Assembly: GCF_023856365.1 (NCBI RefSeq)
Contig: NC_064543.1
Span: forward strand, 7,652,452 to 7,716,451
Origin: Brienomyrus brachyistius
Taxonomy: Eukaryota; Chordata; Actinopteri; Osteoglossiformes; Mormyridae
Direction of reading: 5' to 3'
Length of the DNA stretch: 64,000 nt
A program made the translations under genes and the position numbers. The notes below the pieces were generated by a model. It worked only from the letters and a program-made list of their open reading frames with translations, searched no databases and had not been told where the DNA came from. Shown piece by piece: positions 9,701-25,800 of this stretch. Each line of letters opens with the position of its first letter. Position 1 is the first letter of the stretch.

Positions 9701-12700
9701 AGAAGATGTCTGAGAATCACTGGTGTGTGGGTGTGTGTGGCCTTTTAAATCCTAATACCATTTTACCTGAATCTTGTTTCCAGTGTTGTGGAATTTAAAG
9801 ATGAGGAATTTGTGAAGAAAGCTTTGGAAGTCATGAATAAGCATGATCTAAATGGCAGACCATTAAACATCAAGGAGGTAGGGCCATCAGTGACCCATGG
9901 AGGCTCTGATTTATTTATTTTTTTGTTTGTGTTAAACGTTGGCGGTTGGATCTCTTGTGTTCTCACCGTGTAGCTAATTCACAGGCGTTTCACCAAAATG
10001 CTTTTCAGGATCCTGATGGTGAGCATGCCCGTAGAGTGCTACAGCGCACTGCGGGTATGTATCCTGGAGGGCGAGGCCAAGATGGTGGTCCAGGAACAGT
10101 GAACCTTCCTCCCTGTATTACCAACAATCCAAATATTCTTCCTGAGGTTATTAATTTCCTCCAGGCCGGCCGGTTGGGCTCAACAGTGTTTGTCGCCAAT
10201 GTAAGGTTAACCCCCATTTTCCCTTCTGCCTTATCAGCGCTGTTGAACATTACCAGGTTACAGGGTATCTGTGTGTCTGATTCTTATATTTTATCCTGCC
10301 TCCTGCAGCTTGACTATAAAGTAGGCTGGAAGAAACTTAAGGAAGTTTTTAGCATGGCTGGGACTGTGAAAAGGGCGGATGTCAAAGAAGATAAAGACGG
10401 GAAGAGCCGCGGGATGGGAACCGTTACCTTCGAGCAGCCGCTGGAAGCCGTCCAGGCCATCTGTATCCTCACCTTCTTTATCTGAAATATCCCTGTGAAG
10501 TGTACATTCCGGTTAATTTCCTTGACGACTGCTCTAAGCAATGTTTAATGGTCAGATGCTGTTTGACAGACCCATGCACGTAAAGATGGTAAGGTTGGTT
10601 TATTTATTTATGAAGTCGTTTTGGTTTTGGGCACGTTTGTTGGTGATATGGTGTGTGAGGACCTGTGGGTTTCGTTGTAGGATGACAAATCCATTCCCCC
10701 TGATGATTTTTGGCCGGTTGAGAAGTCTGCTCAGTTGCCAAGTTGGTCCTTTTCGTGTTTTTTCTTGCTCCAGTGATCTAAAAATGGCCGTGCTGCCGCG
10801 TTAGAACACTTTCTCGGCAATTATGATGGTTTATATTTTTGCAGGGGGTCTCGGTGGAATCGGAATGGGCCTTGGGCCCGGAGGTCAGCCGATTAACGCC
10901 ACCCGCCTCAGTGCGGGAGGAGGAGGGATGGGAAGCATGAATCCTGGAGGTTAATGAACTTTGATGTTTCGTTTACCTGGATGGTGGCGGGGTGTTTGTT
11001 TTTGGTGATGACTTAAGTAAATATAACTTACTCTACCTAGGGATGGATGGCCCTGGATATGGTGGTATGGGCCGAATGGGAGGTGAGTTCTGCGTTAAAT
11101 GGATTACGTCTTCATTATGATTAAGGGAGCAGAGTTTGTATTGGCGTTCAAACCTTTTTTGCATCCTTGATCTCAGGAATGGGCAGTGGAGGCGGATACA
11201 GTGGTATGGATGGTATGGGCAGCATGGGGGGCTATGCTGGCAGAGACATGACACCCATGGGCAGAATGGGAGGTAATGGCGGGTCACATGCCCACACATG
11301 TGAATCCATCCGCTTAGCTCCAGAGCAACTCAATGGCCCTGAAATGGTTTCTGCAGGAATGGATGATTATAGAGGGAACCTTGGCTCTGGCATGGGATCG
11401 ATGGGGCTGGGCGGGGGAATGCCGTCAGGAATGGGCAGTAACATGGGAGGTAGGCTGCTCTTCTATCTCAGAAAAAATACTCCATTCAGTTATTATAGCA
11501 TTGCACCAAGATGGCAGCCATTGTGGCACGCGCTACCTGTCTTTAACACTGCATGACATGTGACATTGCGCCATGTCTACATATTTATTTTGATAATTGT
11601 TGCATCTTAATCTGTACTTCTGATCTGTGTTTCCTGTTCATTTGTGCTTAGTGGAAGGGCAAATAAAGGTTTTCATTGCATAGTGGAACTGACTGCGGCA
11701 AACTCTTGAATTTTGAATGCACCGTAACTGTCGTCTAAAATATGAAAGTTTTCTTTGTGAAGTATTTTGGTGGTGCTTTGGCAGAGTGCATTGTGCAGTG
11801 CTGACAGTGGGTAAAGGATTTCATTGGTGTGTGTGTGATTCTTGCAGACATGTATCGCTCCGGTATAGGAGGGGACCTGGGAAGGAACGAGCTGCCCATG
11901 AATCGTGGCTTTGGGGAGACGTTCGGTGGAATGGGTAAGGCGGTCCCATCTTTGCTCGTGTGCGTGCCTGAGTGTGCGTGCGCTTAACAACATTGTCCAT
12001 CTCATGAAACCACGTGACCAAGTGCAAATATGTCGATCGTTAGTTCTTGTTTCTGCCTGTGAAGTTGTTGGGCTGTTTGCAGCTGAGCCTAATGCTTGTG
12101 TGGGTGTTGGTCTTGGCCTGACTGCTAGTGAATTCTCTTCATCAGGAGCAGGGTTGGGAGTCTTTGCAGCAGGCATGGCTAGTGCTGGCATTGGGCCGCT
12201 CAGCCCTGCAATAGGTACTTTTTTCTCCTCCCAGCATCTTTGTATTTGTACGGCACAAGGGCGAGTGCATGAGTTCTGCTTGTGTGGTCACGTGTGGAAG
12301 AGGCAGTGTCGTGGTCTGGGGTTAAGGTCGCTCTTCCAGTGAGTCGGGGAAGAAGGAAAAAAAAATGTCACGCAAGTATCCTCAAACTTCTGTCTGGTGC
12401 TGTGGGTGTTACTGAAAGCGTGGCTGCAAATGTGGGTTTTCAACCAGTGCAGGAACTCTCTGGCTTAATGACGCTGCTTTTCTGTAGGTGGCAGGATGGG
12501 CAGCATGGGCATGGATCGCATGGGCCCCGGCATTGAGCGGATGGCAAGTGGCATAGATATGAACCGTGGGTACAGGGGCTATGGAGGTGGCTCGAGTCAC
12601 ATGGGCAGCGGGACGTCTGACAGAGGCTCGGGCTCCAAGGCAGGCTGCCAGATATTCGTACGAAATGTGAGTAGTAAAAACTTCACTTAATGTTCTCTTT

Positions 12701-13394
12701 TGGTCTGAGAAGTTGGTAACTCTTTGCTTGACGGGGCACAGATAATGTAGCATTATGCTATTACTTTATGTTATGTTAAATTCATTATTAATGGATCGTG
12801 ACAAGTTTTTTTCTTAAAGTTGCTATATTTACTATTTGTGTTTAATTTTGTAAACCTTTGTGAATTACGGAAGGAACTACAGAAGGAACAAGTCATGAAT
12901 GACACAAGTCAATTATTGATCTCATATTTTTTCATCATTAATGAATCGTGATGCATGTCATCTCAAGCAGCGACTGTATTTGTTCTTGACTTGTTCATGA
13001 TTTGTACTTCAGTAGTAACTGAGTTATTACTAAGTACTTGTGCCCTGTCACATGGAGTGTTACCATTGACTTTTGCATTGCAGCTTTCCTATGATCTCAC
13101 ATGGCAAAAACTGAAGGAGAAATTCAGCCACTGTGGTAAGGCCTTCGGCTATTTACTTTTTCAATTTAATTATTCCAGCTGGAGTGCTGGGTCCCATTTT
13201 TTTATGAATTATTATTTTTTTTTTTATCAGGTCAAGTGATGTTTGCTGAAATAAAGATGGAAAACGGCAAGTCCAAGGGGTGTGGGACCGTGCGCTTTGA
13301 TTGCCCAGACAGTGCAGAACAGGCTTGCCGAATGATGAACGGCACAAAGATCAATGGACGAGAAGTGGATGTTCGCATCGACCGCAATGCTTAG
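6715..13394 (+). CDS. myef2: myelin expression factor 2, hnRNP M-like RNA-binding protein
   Basis: Spliced CDS, 18 exons, 599 aa (human 600): 6715-6818, 7515-7711, 8474-8526, 9515-9522, 9784-9877, 10009-10200, 10309-10462, 10539-10588, 10681-10741, 10845-10949, 11041-11082, 11177-11272, 11357-11449, 11848-11934, 12146-12214, 12488-12666, 13084-13135, 13231-13394. Every junction is GT-AG and in frame. MYEF2 is a nuclear single-strand nucleic acid-binding protein, described as a repressor of the myelin basic protein gene. RRM1 (about 79-153) has RNP2 VFISNI and RNP1 KSRGCGVVEF. RRM2 (about 211-287) has VFVANL and KSRGMGTVTF. RRM3 (about 524-599) has IFVRNL and KSKGCGTVRF. A Met/Gly-rich linker lies between RRM2 and RRM3. 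MYEF2 is chosen over HNRNPM because of NIPYDMKWQAIKDLMREK and the neighbouring genes. The first ATG has a good Kozak context (A at -3, G at +4). The least certain splice is the exon 9 donor (GTTGGT). Confidence 0.96.
9515..9522 (+). CDS. myef2: 8-nt microexon of myef2 (exon 4)
   Basis: Exon 3 ends ...TCG AGG at 8526 (donor GTAAGT) and exon 5 starts T GTT GTG GAA at 9784. A direct joint gives AGG TGT TGT GGA ATT TAA, an immediate stop. The sequence CAG|GGATGTGG|GTATGT at 9512-9528 supplies exactly the missing eight bases, giving Arg-Gly-Cys-Gly-Val-Val-Glu-Phe, the known RNP1 sequence of MYEF2/hnRNP M RRM1. Residues 119-121 depend on it. Both splice sites are canonical. Confidence 0.93.
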
Positions 13395-14146
13395 CCTTGA
13401 AGTCGTTATCAATAGCCTTCTGCAGTTTTTGTTTTGTTTTAAAAACATTTTGTGTACCGTCATACCATGAACGCAGTGATAATCACCAGCTTAACTCCAT
13501 GTGTATAGGGTTTGTTTAAACACGGTATCTTCAATCTCCTTTTTTATTAATTATATTAATTGTAGCACATTTTTACAAGTAAATTTGTCACAAAGTGTGG
13601 TGCGGTGATTTGTAGTGATTTTCCCCAATGAAAATGGTAAAACGAGTGAGACGGAGCCTGGATTGGATTGGTGATCGAAAGCTGAAACATGGATAGGAAC
13701 TGGAGCCAAAAACATTGAAAAAAAGAGAAAGTTATTCCTTGACCCCTTGAAAGGTGAGTGAATAGTACTAAAGAAGGGAAAAATGATAAATATATATGGG
13801 TACTACCACCGTGTGGAAGATAAGTGATTGGTCAGGTGGTTCTGCTGTGGGAGACAAGTATGTTTGTGTAAGAGTGTGTGTGTTTGTTCTGAATATAAAG
13901 CTGCCTTTCAGCTCTCATTACAATTTCGGATTAGACAGCACCGTAACACTGGAGCAGTATTTGTCATAGTAGTGACTGAATTGCCTACGATTTATGCTTT
14001 TTTAAAAAGTCGTAATCCTACCTACGCAGGTCCTGAAGGTACAAATCATCTCGTGCGCATGAGAAAGTAAAAGCATCTTATTTTTTGTACAGGTCCCTTC
14101 CGGGACTCCGTACATAACTAACTGCTCTCTCTAAATGAGCGAGACG

Positions 14147-14152
14147 TTTATT
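14147..14152 (-). other. slc24a5: poly(A) signal of slc24a5
   Basis: AATAAA on the minus strand (TTTATT on plus), about 130 bases past the slc24a5 stop codon, in the 886-base space between the two convergent stop codons. No equally clear AATAAA was seen for myef2; AGTAAA near 14066 is a weak candidate, so the two 3' UTRs may overlap. Confidence 0.5.
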
Positions 14153-14280
14153 TTTCCACTAATTCTGGCTTTTTTTTTAGACTTGGTAAATTAGTCAGCT
14201 GGAAAATGAGACATCAGGCAAAATGCTCTAAATCCTTTAATACGTCCATTAATTCCTGAGTTCAGTGTGTGTTCTGTGGA

Positions 14281-18201
<3,921 letters not shown>

Positions 18202-18599
18202 TGTTCACTGGTTTAAAAACACTGGACACTGACTCATGCAATGTAGTTTGCGGGAGCTTCTGAGAAATTCAGCACTTCAAAAGTGAAGTGAGGCTTGGTT
18301 AGTTGGAAACCATCGCATTTAACCCGGGACTAGAAATCACGAGATTAAACGTGAATGGGCATTTTGCCTTGGGCTTAGCAGGTGACCCACTACGTTACAG
18401 AAAATAGTAGGGTATAGAAAGGAATAGTTTTACTTATCGCAGTAATAACTGGTACAGAAAAAGACCAGGGGTGAGCTTTCCGAAGCTTTCTTAACGCTCT
18501 GTTGTTCGTAAGTTCGGTCTTTTAACATAGAGGCTGAAGAGGGCTTTGGGAAACTCACCCCAGAAGTTTAGAGCACCGTGGCTTAAACATATGATTGGT

Positions 18600-18655
18600 T
18601 TTACTGATGAGGACAAGCGTATATAGAAGATGGATGGATGGATGGATGGATGGAT
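18600..18655 (+). repeat. truncated SINE tail with (GGAT)n
   Basis: GAGGACAAGCGTATATAGAAG followed by about six GGAT units (about 18626-18652) corresponds to the 3' end of the same SINE family as the copy at 3431-3780 (AATAAGCGGTT...GGATGGATGGA). The 5' part is absent or unrecognisable. Confidence 0.55.
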
Positions 18656-18700
18656 AAGTGCTACCATTTACAGTGAATGTTACTAATTAGATGTTTTGTT

Positions 18701-18708
18701 TCACATGA
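18701..18708. promoter_or_regulatory. slc24a5: candidate M-box (MITF/TFE site) upstream of slc24a5
   Basis: TCACATGA, the extended E-box bound by MITF/TFE factors, lies 500 bases upstream of the slc24a5 start codon. slc24a5 is a pigment-cell gene, so an MITF site is expected. A single 8-mer can occur by chance. A second CATGTG core is at 19059-19064. Confidence 0.35.
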
Positions 18709-18749
18709 ACTACTGTGAAAAATATACATTGTTGATTAAAATTAACCTA

Positions 18750-18780
18750 CCCCCCCCCCCACACACACACACACACACAC
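18750..18780 (+). repeat. C-run plus (AC)n microsatellite
   Basis: A run of ten C residues is followed directly by about ten AC units. Simple repeat in the slc24a5 upstream region. Confidence 0.9.
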
Positions 18781-21517
18781 CTTTTTCTGTCGCCATTGAA
18801 TGAATGGATGGGTGGGTGGATAGATTGGAATTTACTTTTTAAAATAGATGCTCCCTTTAGCTTAGGTTTTGAGCCTGCAACCAATACATTTTAAATCGGC
18901 ATGAAATGTTGTTTTGACAGAATCCCCAGTTGATGACTCTTATCTTGTAAATGTCAATATGTCTGCCAGAAAGCCCCACCCCCCAAAATGCATTTTCTCC
19001 CGTAATGATGGCAGTTTATGTGGTCAATGTCAATTCTTCTGTTAGAAAGCTAGGTACCATGTGATATATTTACATATAACTGTTACAGTTACTGTATCCT
19101 GAGATTGAAAACAATGTATGTTCTGTCATAGTGGCAGAAATTTATTCACGCACACAATCACGCTTACGGACGGCTTCCCACCTCCTATTTACCTTAGCGT
19201 GTTTTAGACTGTGGGGGGACACCGGTGATCTCAGAGCAGGGCTGAAGATCCACCACCCTGCAGAGCTTAACTTTAACATAACTGGCTGTAATACTGAGAT
19301 GCTACTGAAGAGCGTGATTTTCTGTATCAGGCGTGTTGAATTATGGCTGAACCTAAACTGCACATTTCCAAAAGCAGGAATGAGCAGCCATCACCCAGAG
19401 AAAACTCAAAACTGATATTTAGCTTTCCTGTGGTGACATCTTGTGTTTTGTTTTTGAACGACAACGTCCTCCGTCCTCCTTTTTTTACATTTAGTTTCAG
19501 AAGTGCTGTGATGCACACCGAGATAAAACAGGTCAGAGATTATCGATATTTTCCTTATGAATGACGAGAAATCAATGTCGGCGTGCATAAATATATGCAT
19601 CATGTCAGTTCATACAGTTACATCTTTTCATAACACACCCCTATAATCACTATCGTGCTGGCCTTTGTGTTTTGATCACTGAAAAACTGAAGCTAGTAGC
19701 CCAAGGTGTTTAATAGTGATGGGCAAATTAAGAGTCATGAACCATATGTTGTATTTTCTGACTTCAGTAGAGGGAGCGCTCTATTTAAGAAGAGCTCAAA
19801 GCATCTTCATTATTCTCTTTATTGGCCACGCGAATGATTCTCATTGGACTAAAAAGGCGAGAATTGACAGCGCGTGCTGGTCTCGTGACACCGCGGGTGT
19901 CAAGCGTTCGTTTCGCCCCTTGTTGCCTAAAAACGGCTGATATAGATGTTAACTTTACAAACCCCAGAACGCTTTAGCTGGCGAACATCACAAGGTTATT
20001 AAAAAAATTCACGGTCCTGGGCAAAACGTTGAGTCTCGAACTACAGGCCCTGGCAATTTCTTCAAAAAAGTCGGAAACACTTTTACGAAGATGTGCATTT
20101 TGGCCTGGCGCGTAACAAAACCGCAGCGGTGAGTAGGAATCGTTTTGGTGCCAGTTAACCGAATATGATTTTTATTGCACTGTCGCAGTATATATTTGCA
20201 CAAAACTAATTTCCTGCAGTGCATTGGATGGTGTGTACTCATACAAGTTTCAGTTACTAATGTACCGACTTCATGTATTAAGAATGACCGGAAAATCAGC
20301 GGCGAGGGAAAAGAAGTCACATGCTTCTCGGGTTATTATGAGAGAATTTATTCATGTACAGTCAAATTAGCGGGACAATTATCTAGCCCATAATGCTTCT
20401 TCTGTTGGAGAAATGAGTTGAAGAGCAAAGGACAGGATAGGGAAGGACCTTGTATAATTGTAAGTGTTGGTCCGAGGGACTAACTTCCTATCATGGGTTT
20501 TTCCCCCCAAATGGTCTTATTAGTTAATTAGCACTGAGACCAGAGTATTGGAGAGCGTCCTTCAAAAGATTGTGTTACATTGCGTGTCTTGTGGGAGAAA
20601 CCACATTAGACTCAGGTTCGCATTGCTTGGTTGCCTTAGCTCTGCCTACAGTATATACTGGCCATCTATAGAGAAATTCATACTGTAGAAATATATAACT
20701 ACTTAGACTGCAATAAACAAACTGTGAGCTTGTACATCTGGGAATGGCATTTGCGTGATTGAAGGAGAAGGAATTAACTGTGTAGACCAGCGTCTTTGAG
20801 ATTTGGTCTAGCAGTGTTGCTGTTTTCACTTGACCACAGATCACTTGTTCACAGGCTAATACAGCTGATGTCCTTAATTATATTCTGGGATGTAATACAG
20901 GAGTATCTGCATAAGCCTGGGGTGAATTCCAATTATGCAGCTGCATTCTCTAATATCGTTTTCTGGAACTTGTCACAGAAGCAGTTTGATAATACGCACA
21001 GTCTATAGTCCAGGAAAGGGAACTGGGAACATTGAGTGGTAGTTACACGAGTCGCTGGAATTCAAGAAGGTTATTCATAAAATTGGAGTGCAAATGAATG
21101 TGTAAATTTACCTCCTGTCGCGGTAGATTCTGTAATCAGTAAAGTTATTCAATTTCACCAGAAGATGGCAGTAAATACATGTTTCTAGTTTTTGTTTACC
21201 TGAGACAACCCCAACAGTAATGAAACTTGCGCTTGCATTCTGTATGTGGTGAGTATCATATAGTGCAATGATTGAGGGTGTAGACTTACAAATCTGGACC
21301 CAAGAGGAGCCTTGCTCTACTAGTCCAGATCAGGTTACTCAGTTTTAGGTACTCGAGGGAAATATCCAACTAGATAAACTGGTAAAAAATTGTAACATCT
21401 TATATAAAAAGCAAAGTAAGCAGCTGATTTTAACTTTTCCTTATTTGTGAGTCCCCATGCGCTGCCAATTTTTTTTTTATTATTTTTTTGCTTTTTTGTT
21501 TTGTTTTTTAATTTAAA

Positions 21518-21750
21518 ATAATGTGTGTGGCTTCGTGGGTTAGGTCTATGACTGGAAAGTAACTGCTTTGAGTCCTGTCCTTGGCAAAATAGTCACATTT
21601 TCATTAGGTCTGTAGTTATGAACTGCCCGAAATGTTTCAGGGCTGTCGGATAAGTGACTGACCCCGTGCCCGTGTATATGTGTGCCTCAAAGGGGAGCAG
21701 GAAGGGATACGTGAAAAGAAGCACTTCTGTGTACTTGTACTATGTGCAAA
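21518..21750 (+). repeat. probable tRNA-derived SINE
   Basis: The head TGTGGCTTCGTGGGTTAGG (about 21522) is tRNA-like. The body carries GCTGTCGGATAAGTGACTGA, AAAGGGGAGCAGGAAGGGAT and a tail with GTACTATGTGCAAATGGCAA, words recalled from a common fish SINE group. No B box was clearly seen. It is flanked by T-rich and A-rich DNA. Confidence 0.5.
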
Positions 21751-22824
21751 TGGCAAATAATGAGCAGTTTCATTTACTTTAAATGTACAGTAAGCTTTAC
21801 ATCACCGCTGCAAAATTACGAAACAAAGGTTGTGCATCCTTTTTATGTTACAGGAATGCAGGTAGGTTAACTTCTGTGGCATTAAAAATGTAAAACTTTT
21901 ATTTCGTAAATAAAACACAAATGCACCGGAGTGACAACACATGCATGCTGCTCCTCTGCTGTGTGTACTGTGCTCCAGGCTCCCAGTAACACCACTAATA
22001 TGTAACTGGAAGATGGATGCAATTAAAAATCATTAAAAAAAAAAAATCATCAGTAGGAACTGTTCAAAAGAGCACATAATTGGTAATAGTTTTTCATTGA
22101 AATAGGCTGTGAGAGGGCATTTGTGCTACGTTCGTTTGCATTTCATTAATACAGACAAGCAAATGCTGTCCTTGTTTTTGTGTTTTCAAGGTAAATGAGT
22201 TAAATAATGTAATATCGGATTACCTGTGATTATTTTCCAGTGCTACCGAAGCCATGTGTTCAGACTCAAACTTGTGCTTTACCCTGTGCAAACGACAAAC
22301 ATAGGGAGACAGGGGGAAGAAGCAGAAATTGGCAAATTGTTTAGGTTTCCTATTTTTGAGACTTGCATAATGACGCGACAGGGTGAACGTGCTGTTCCTG
22401 TAAACCCATTTTGTCGAAGCAGCTGGCATTTGGTCAGTATCTCTGGAAGGACAGAAGCATAAAGAAAGAAAAAATGTAAATGAATCTGATATGTTAAGGA
22501 CCAGTTTTACTCAGCGTGATAAAATAGACGGCTATATGCAGTTAGAAGATGTTCTCTTTAAAAATTAAGACCTTCCATTACCTTTTGAAAATGGGATTTT
22601 TTTTATTCTAGAACTATATTCTCTATTGCTAGTGTAACTAGATTTCAGAATTGTTACTTGCATGAGATTTACAATGATGTGACTTTTTTTTAATGGGGTA
22701 CAATGTAATGTATTGTTTGCTGCCTATTCTGGTGAGGTGGAAGTATCTTGTACTAAAAATCAACCACTCTATTGAAAGCGGTTTTCTATTGGGGGGAAAA
22801 AAAGGGTCAAAACTGCAGGTGTCT

Positions 22825-22894
<70 letters not shown>

Positions 22895-25800
22895 TGATAT
22901 CCAACTTTCTCTTTTTTTTAGGCGGAAAACATTTTTGTTGAGTCCTAAGCTTTTGATTTGTATAGTAAATGTATGACATTTACAACAAACAGAAATTTAA
23001 CTGGACTAGTTACAGCTGTATAAGAATATCTTTCTCATTAATCTTTAGAATTTTACTATGAATAGGGTATTGAGATTGAGGATGGTGGTGCTTGCCCTGC
23101 TTGAAACTCGGCTGGAACGCATTCAGATCTACAGCTGTTGTCTCCGTGTCATTTGTTCATTGCGTGAGTCAACCAGTACGCAGTAAATGGGATCCTACAG
23201 GTTTCCTAGAGTCACCTTCGTAGAATGGGTACTAAAATTGCCATTTCAATAGATGTCTTCGTTAAGGTCATATGCGACCACCGTGTCAGCTGACTGGGGC
23301 ACCAAGGCATTGGATGGAAATGAGCACATAAGGCCCCGCCTTATTCTCCCTGGCCGTCTCGATCCCAGCTGTGCCAGAAGCTGCCCCATCACTACTGGAT
23401 ATTGATGTTGTTTTGGACGAGGGGAATAGATCCCTTTCTCTGTATATCAAGGATCTGTTAAATAGCTTTAAAAATGACCTGTTCTTTTGTTGCACTATTT
23501 AATGAACTGCTTCAGAACACATTTAGGGCCTTTACAGACAAGGCTTTTGCAGATCTGTGCCTCTGTATTGGCCAGTGAAGAACAGAGGATCTGGACGTGT
23601 TGGATTCGGGTAACTGCTGGGACTTTTGTTAGGTGTTACTAAAGCTGTTGTTTACCACAAGTTTGTAGTGTTTGCTTTTAGCTCTGGTGTAACACATAAT
23701 ATAGTGTAAAATACTGTGCTATCATTATTATTATTATTATTTTATTATTATCAGTGTTAGGAGTTCATTGAATTTTTATGTTGGCCCTGACAGCTGGCAG
23801 TGGAGTCTGTCAAAAAACATGCTTGGATGAGCAGGTGGTATTTGCGTTTTCTTTACGCCTTAAGTTATCTGTGAAACGTGCACCACCCTACCACCATGTC
23901 AGGCATAAACATTCGGCACAGAAATAACAGCCCCTGGGGCACGGGGGTCCAAAAATAAAAGACAGTAAATAATTATTTAGTTTATCTGTCAGGAGCACAC
24001 ACATTAGTTCCTGGTAGGATGTTTTCATTACTGCTGATAGTAAATTCTTACATTTAATCAGGGGTGTTTGGTTTCTGTATCCATTAACTGTTTTTCTTAA
24101 GCTGGTTTTGATTTTTTTTTGTGTTGATGCATGATGAACTGTGGCCTGTGCGTTTGTTTTGGCTTGATTTGACTGCCAAAGCATTTGCATTTAAACATTT
24201 AAGCTGGAGGAATTTCTGTATTGCAAAGCATTGTTTGTCTGAAAGTATCACCATAATATGAGTTTGCTGCCTGTTTTTACTTGCATAAAAGAAATAGGTA
24301 TTCAAATACCTTAAAAAACCTTGTTGCACTTTTGCTGATAATTCCCCTACTTAAGACATTTAGTTTGAAATGTCAGTGGAAAGGAAAACGACCTGTCCTG
24401 CTCAGGGTCCCATCGATTTGTACTGGTGCTGCTTCAGGGCTGATAATTAATTGCATCTTTTCTTAATTGCAAGTCCCCCCCCCCCTCTTTTGGACACTAT
24501 GAAAATGCTGAGAGATAGGGTATTGCTGTGAGTCTGAGGTACTCCATATGTCAGATTAGCTCAGTGCCAGCTGTCCACACTGTGAGGAGAGAGCGCATTT
24601 AAATCCTGAAGGAATTTGTGGCCTAATGCAAATGAGTGCACTGATTAAACTGAGTGCCCACTGGCCAGATATATTCCTTGTGGTCACTGCGTGGATCGGA
24701 GTGGGGGTCTGGTTTTTAGCTGCAGCTATCGTTACAGTTGTCAGTAATTTTGATAAGGTTACAGTGAGTTTCCTGCAGCAATTATTGCTTCTTTTCACTT
24801 TCAGAAGCATTGCTCTGGAATATGGGCCATTTTTTTACAAACTCATTACCATCGCATATCAATTTTCTCTAATTTTAAGAAATTAAAAAAACAGACTCAA
24901 ATTATACAACTTCATTATTTAAACTGTTGATTGATGGTAGATACTCAGTTTTTTATTACCGTTTATTTCTGTAATAAACAGAAGTGTTTCGTCAAACCCA
25001 GAGCAAGAGATGAGGGGGAAACAAATGACAAAACTGCTGAAAATATCGAGCAAAAAAAGCATATTTTATTAAAGAATTCACTGTTTGTTGTGGGTTACAT
25101 GCAAAAAAAGTTGAAACGTTTAAAAAGTTTGGTGCTATTTGATATTAAAACTGTTACGGTAATGAGGAAGCTTATGGTATTTGAGGGAAAATTATTAAAT
25201 CTGAGCAAGAAATTACTTTTTTAATATACCTAAAATATTACGGTGACGTCAGTTGCTCTGCACAAAAATAAGCACTTTTTTTGTAGCTTTATTTTTCTTT
25301 TAAAAAAATTCTCCATTTTCTCAGAATGACCCATATTATAGTTTTCTGAGTGTCAGTAATTACTTGATGAATTATATCTTCACATTATGCTTTCCTGTTG
25401 ACTGTGTCTTTGTGCTGAGGTAGACGTTTGCGTCAGAAAGGTTTTGGTTTATCTTTTTGTTTTGCATTGGTCCCCTCTTTACGTCTTAAGTAATTGACCC
25501 ATCGCTAGGGTCAGAGCAGACAAAAGCCAAGCGACCCTGCATGTGGTGAACAGGGCAGGCGGCGAACAGACGGAGACCCGCTTTGTGTCCGCGTGTGGAG
25601 CGTAGGGGATGAAGGGTACCTCCCTGGGGCTTGGCTCAATGGCTGTGGCCAGCAGGGAACTGTGACTCTGCCGGAGCTCGGAACTGGCTGCACTGTTTGT
25701 GTTGGCAGGCCGGTCTGAGGGAGGGATGTGGGTTGTGCCCCCTGCATTGTCTGTCCAGGGTAAGCACCGCATCCTCCACTCACTCATAACAACCCGGCCA

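Larger units (their letters stand above)
18202..21517. other. upstream of slc24a5, no gene seen
   Basis: This should include the slc24a5 promoter and 5' UTR. It contains an M-box candidate, a SINE tail, a C/AC simple repeat (about 18750-18780) and otherwise AT-rich DNA. The region near 19720-19930 resembles a decayed dispersed repeat but could not be assigned. No coding exon was recognised. Confidence 0.45.

Noticed and set aside
9946..10485. Continuous 179-aa plus-strand frame
   Set aside because: It reads through myef2 intron 6 between exons 6 and 7; the splice sites GCCAAT|GTAAGG and CTGCAG|CTTGAC are strong and the spliced protein matches MYEF2.
6715..13394. Assignment as hnrnpm rather than myef2
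   Set aside because: RRM1 has NIPYDMKWQAIKDLMREK and FKDAEGKSRGCGVVEF as in MYEF2, whereas HNRNPM has NIPFDVKWQSLKDL; the neighbours slc24a5 and ctxn2 also point to the MYEF2 locus.
22693..22893. 66-aa ORF ending in Tyr-Ile repeats
   Set aside because: The repeat part is a translation of the (TA)n array.
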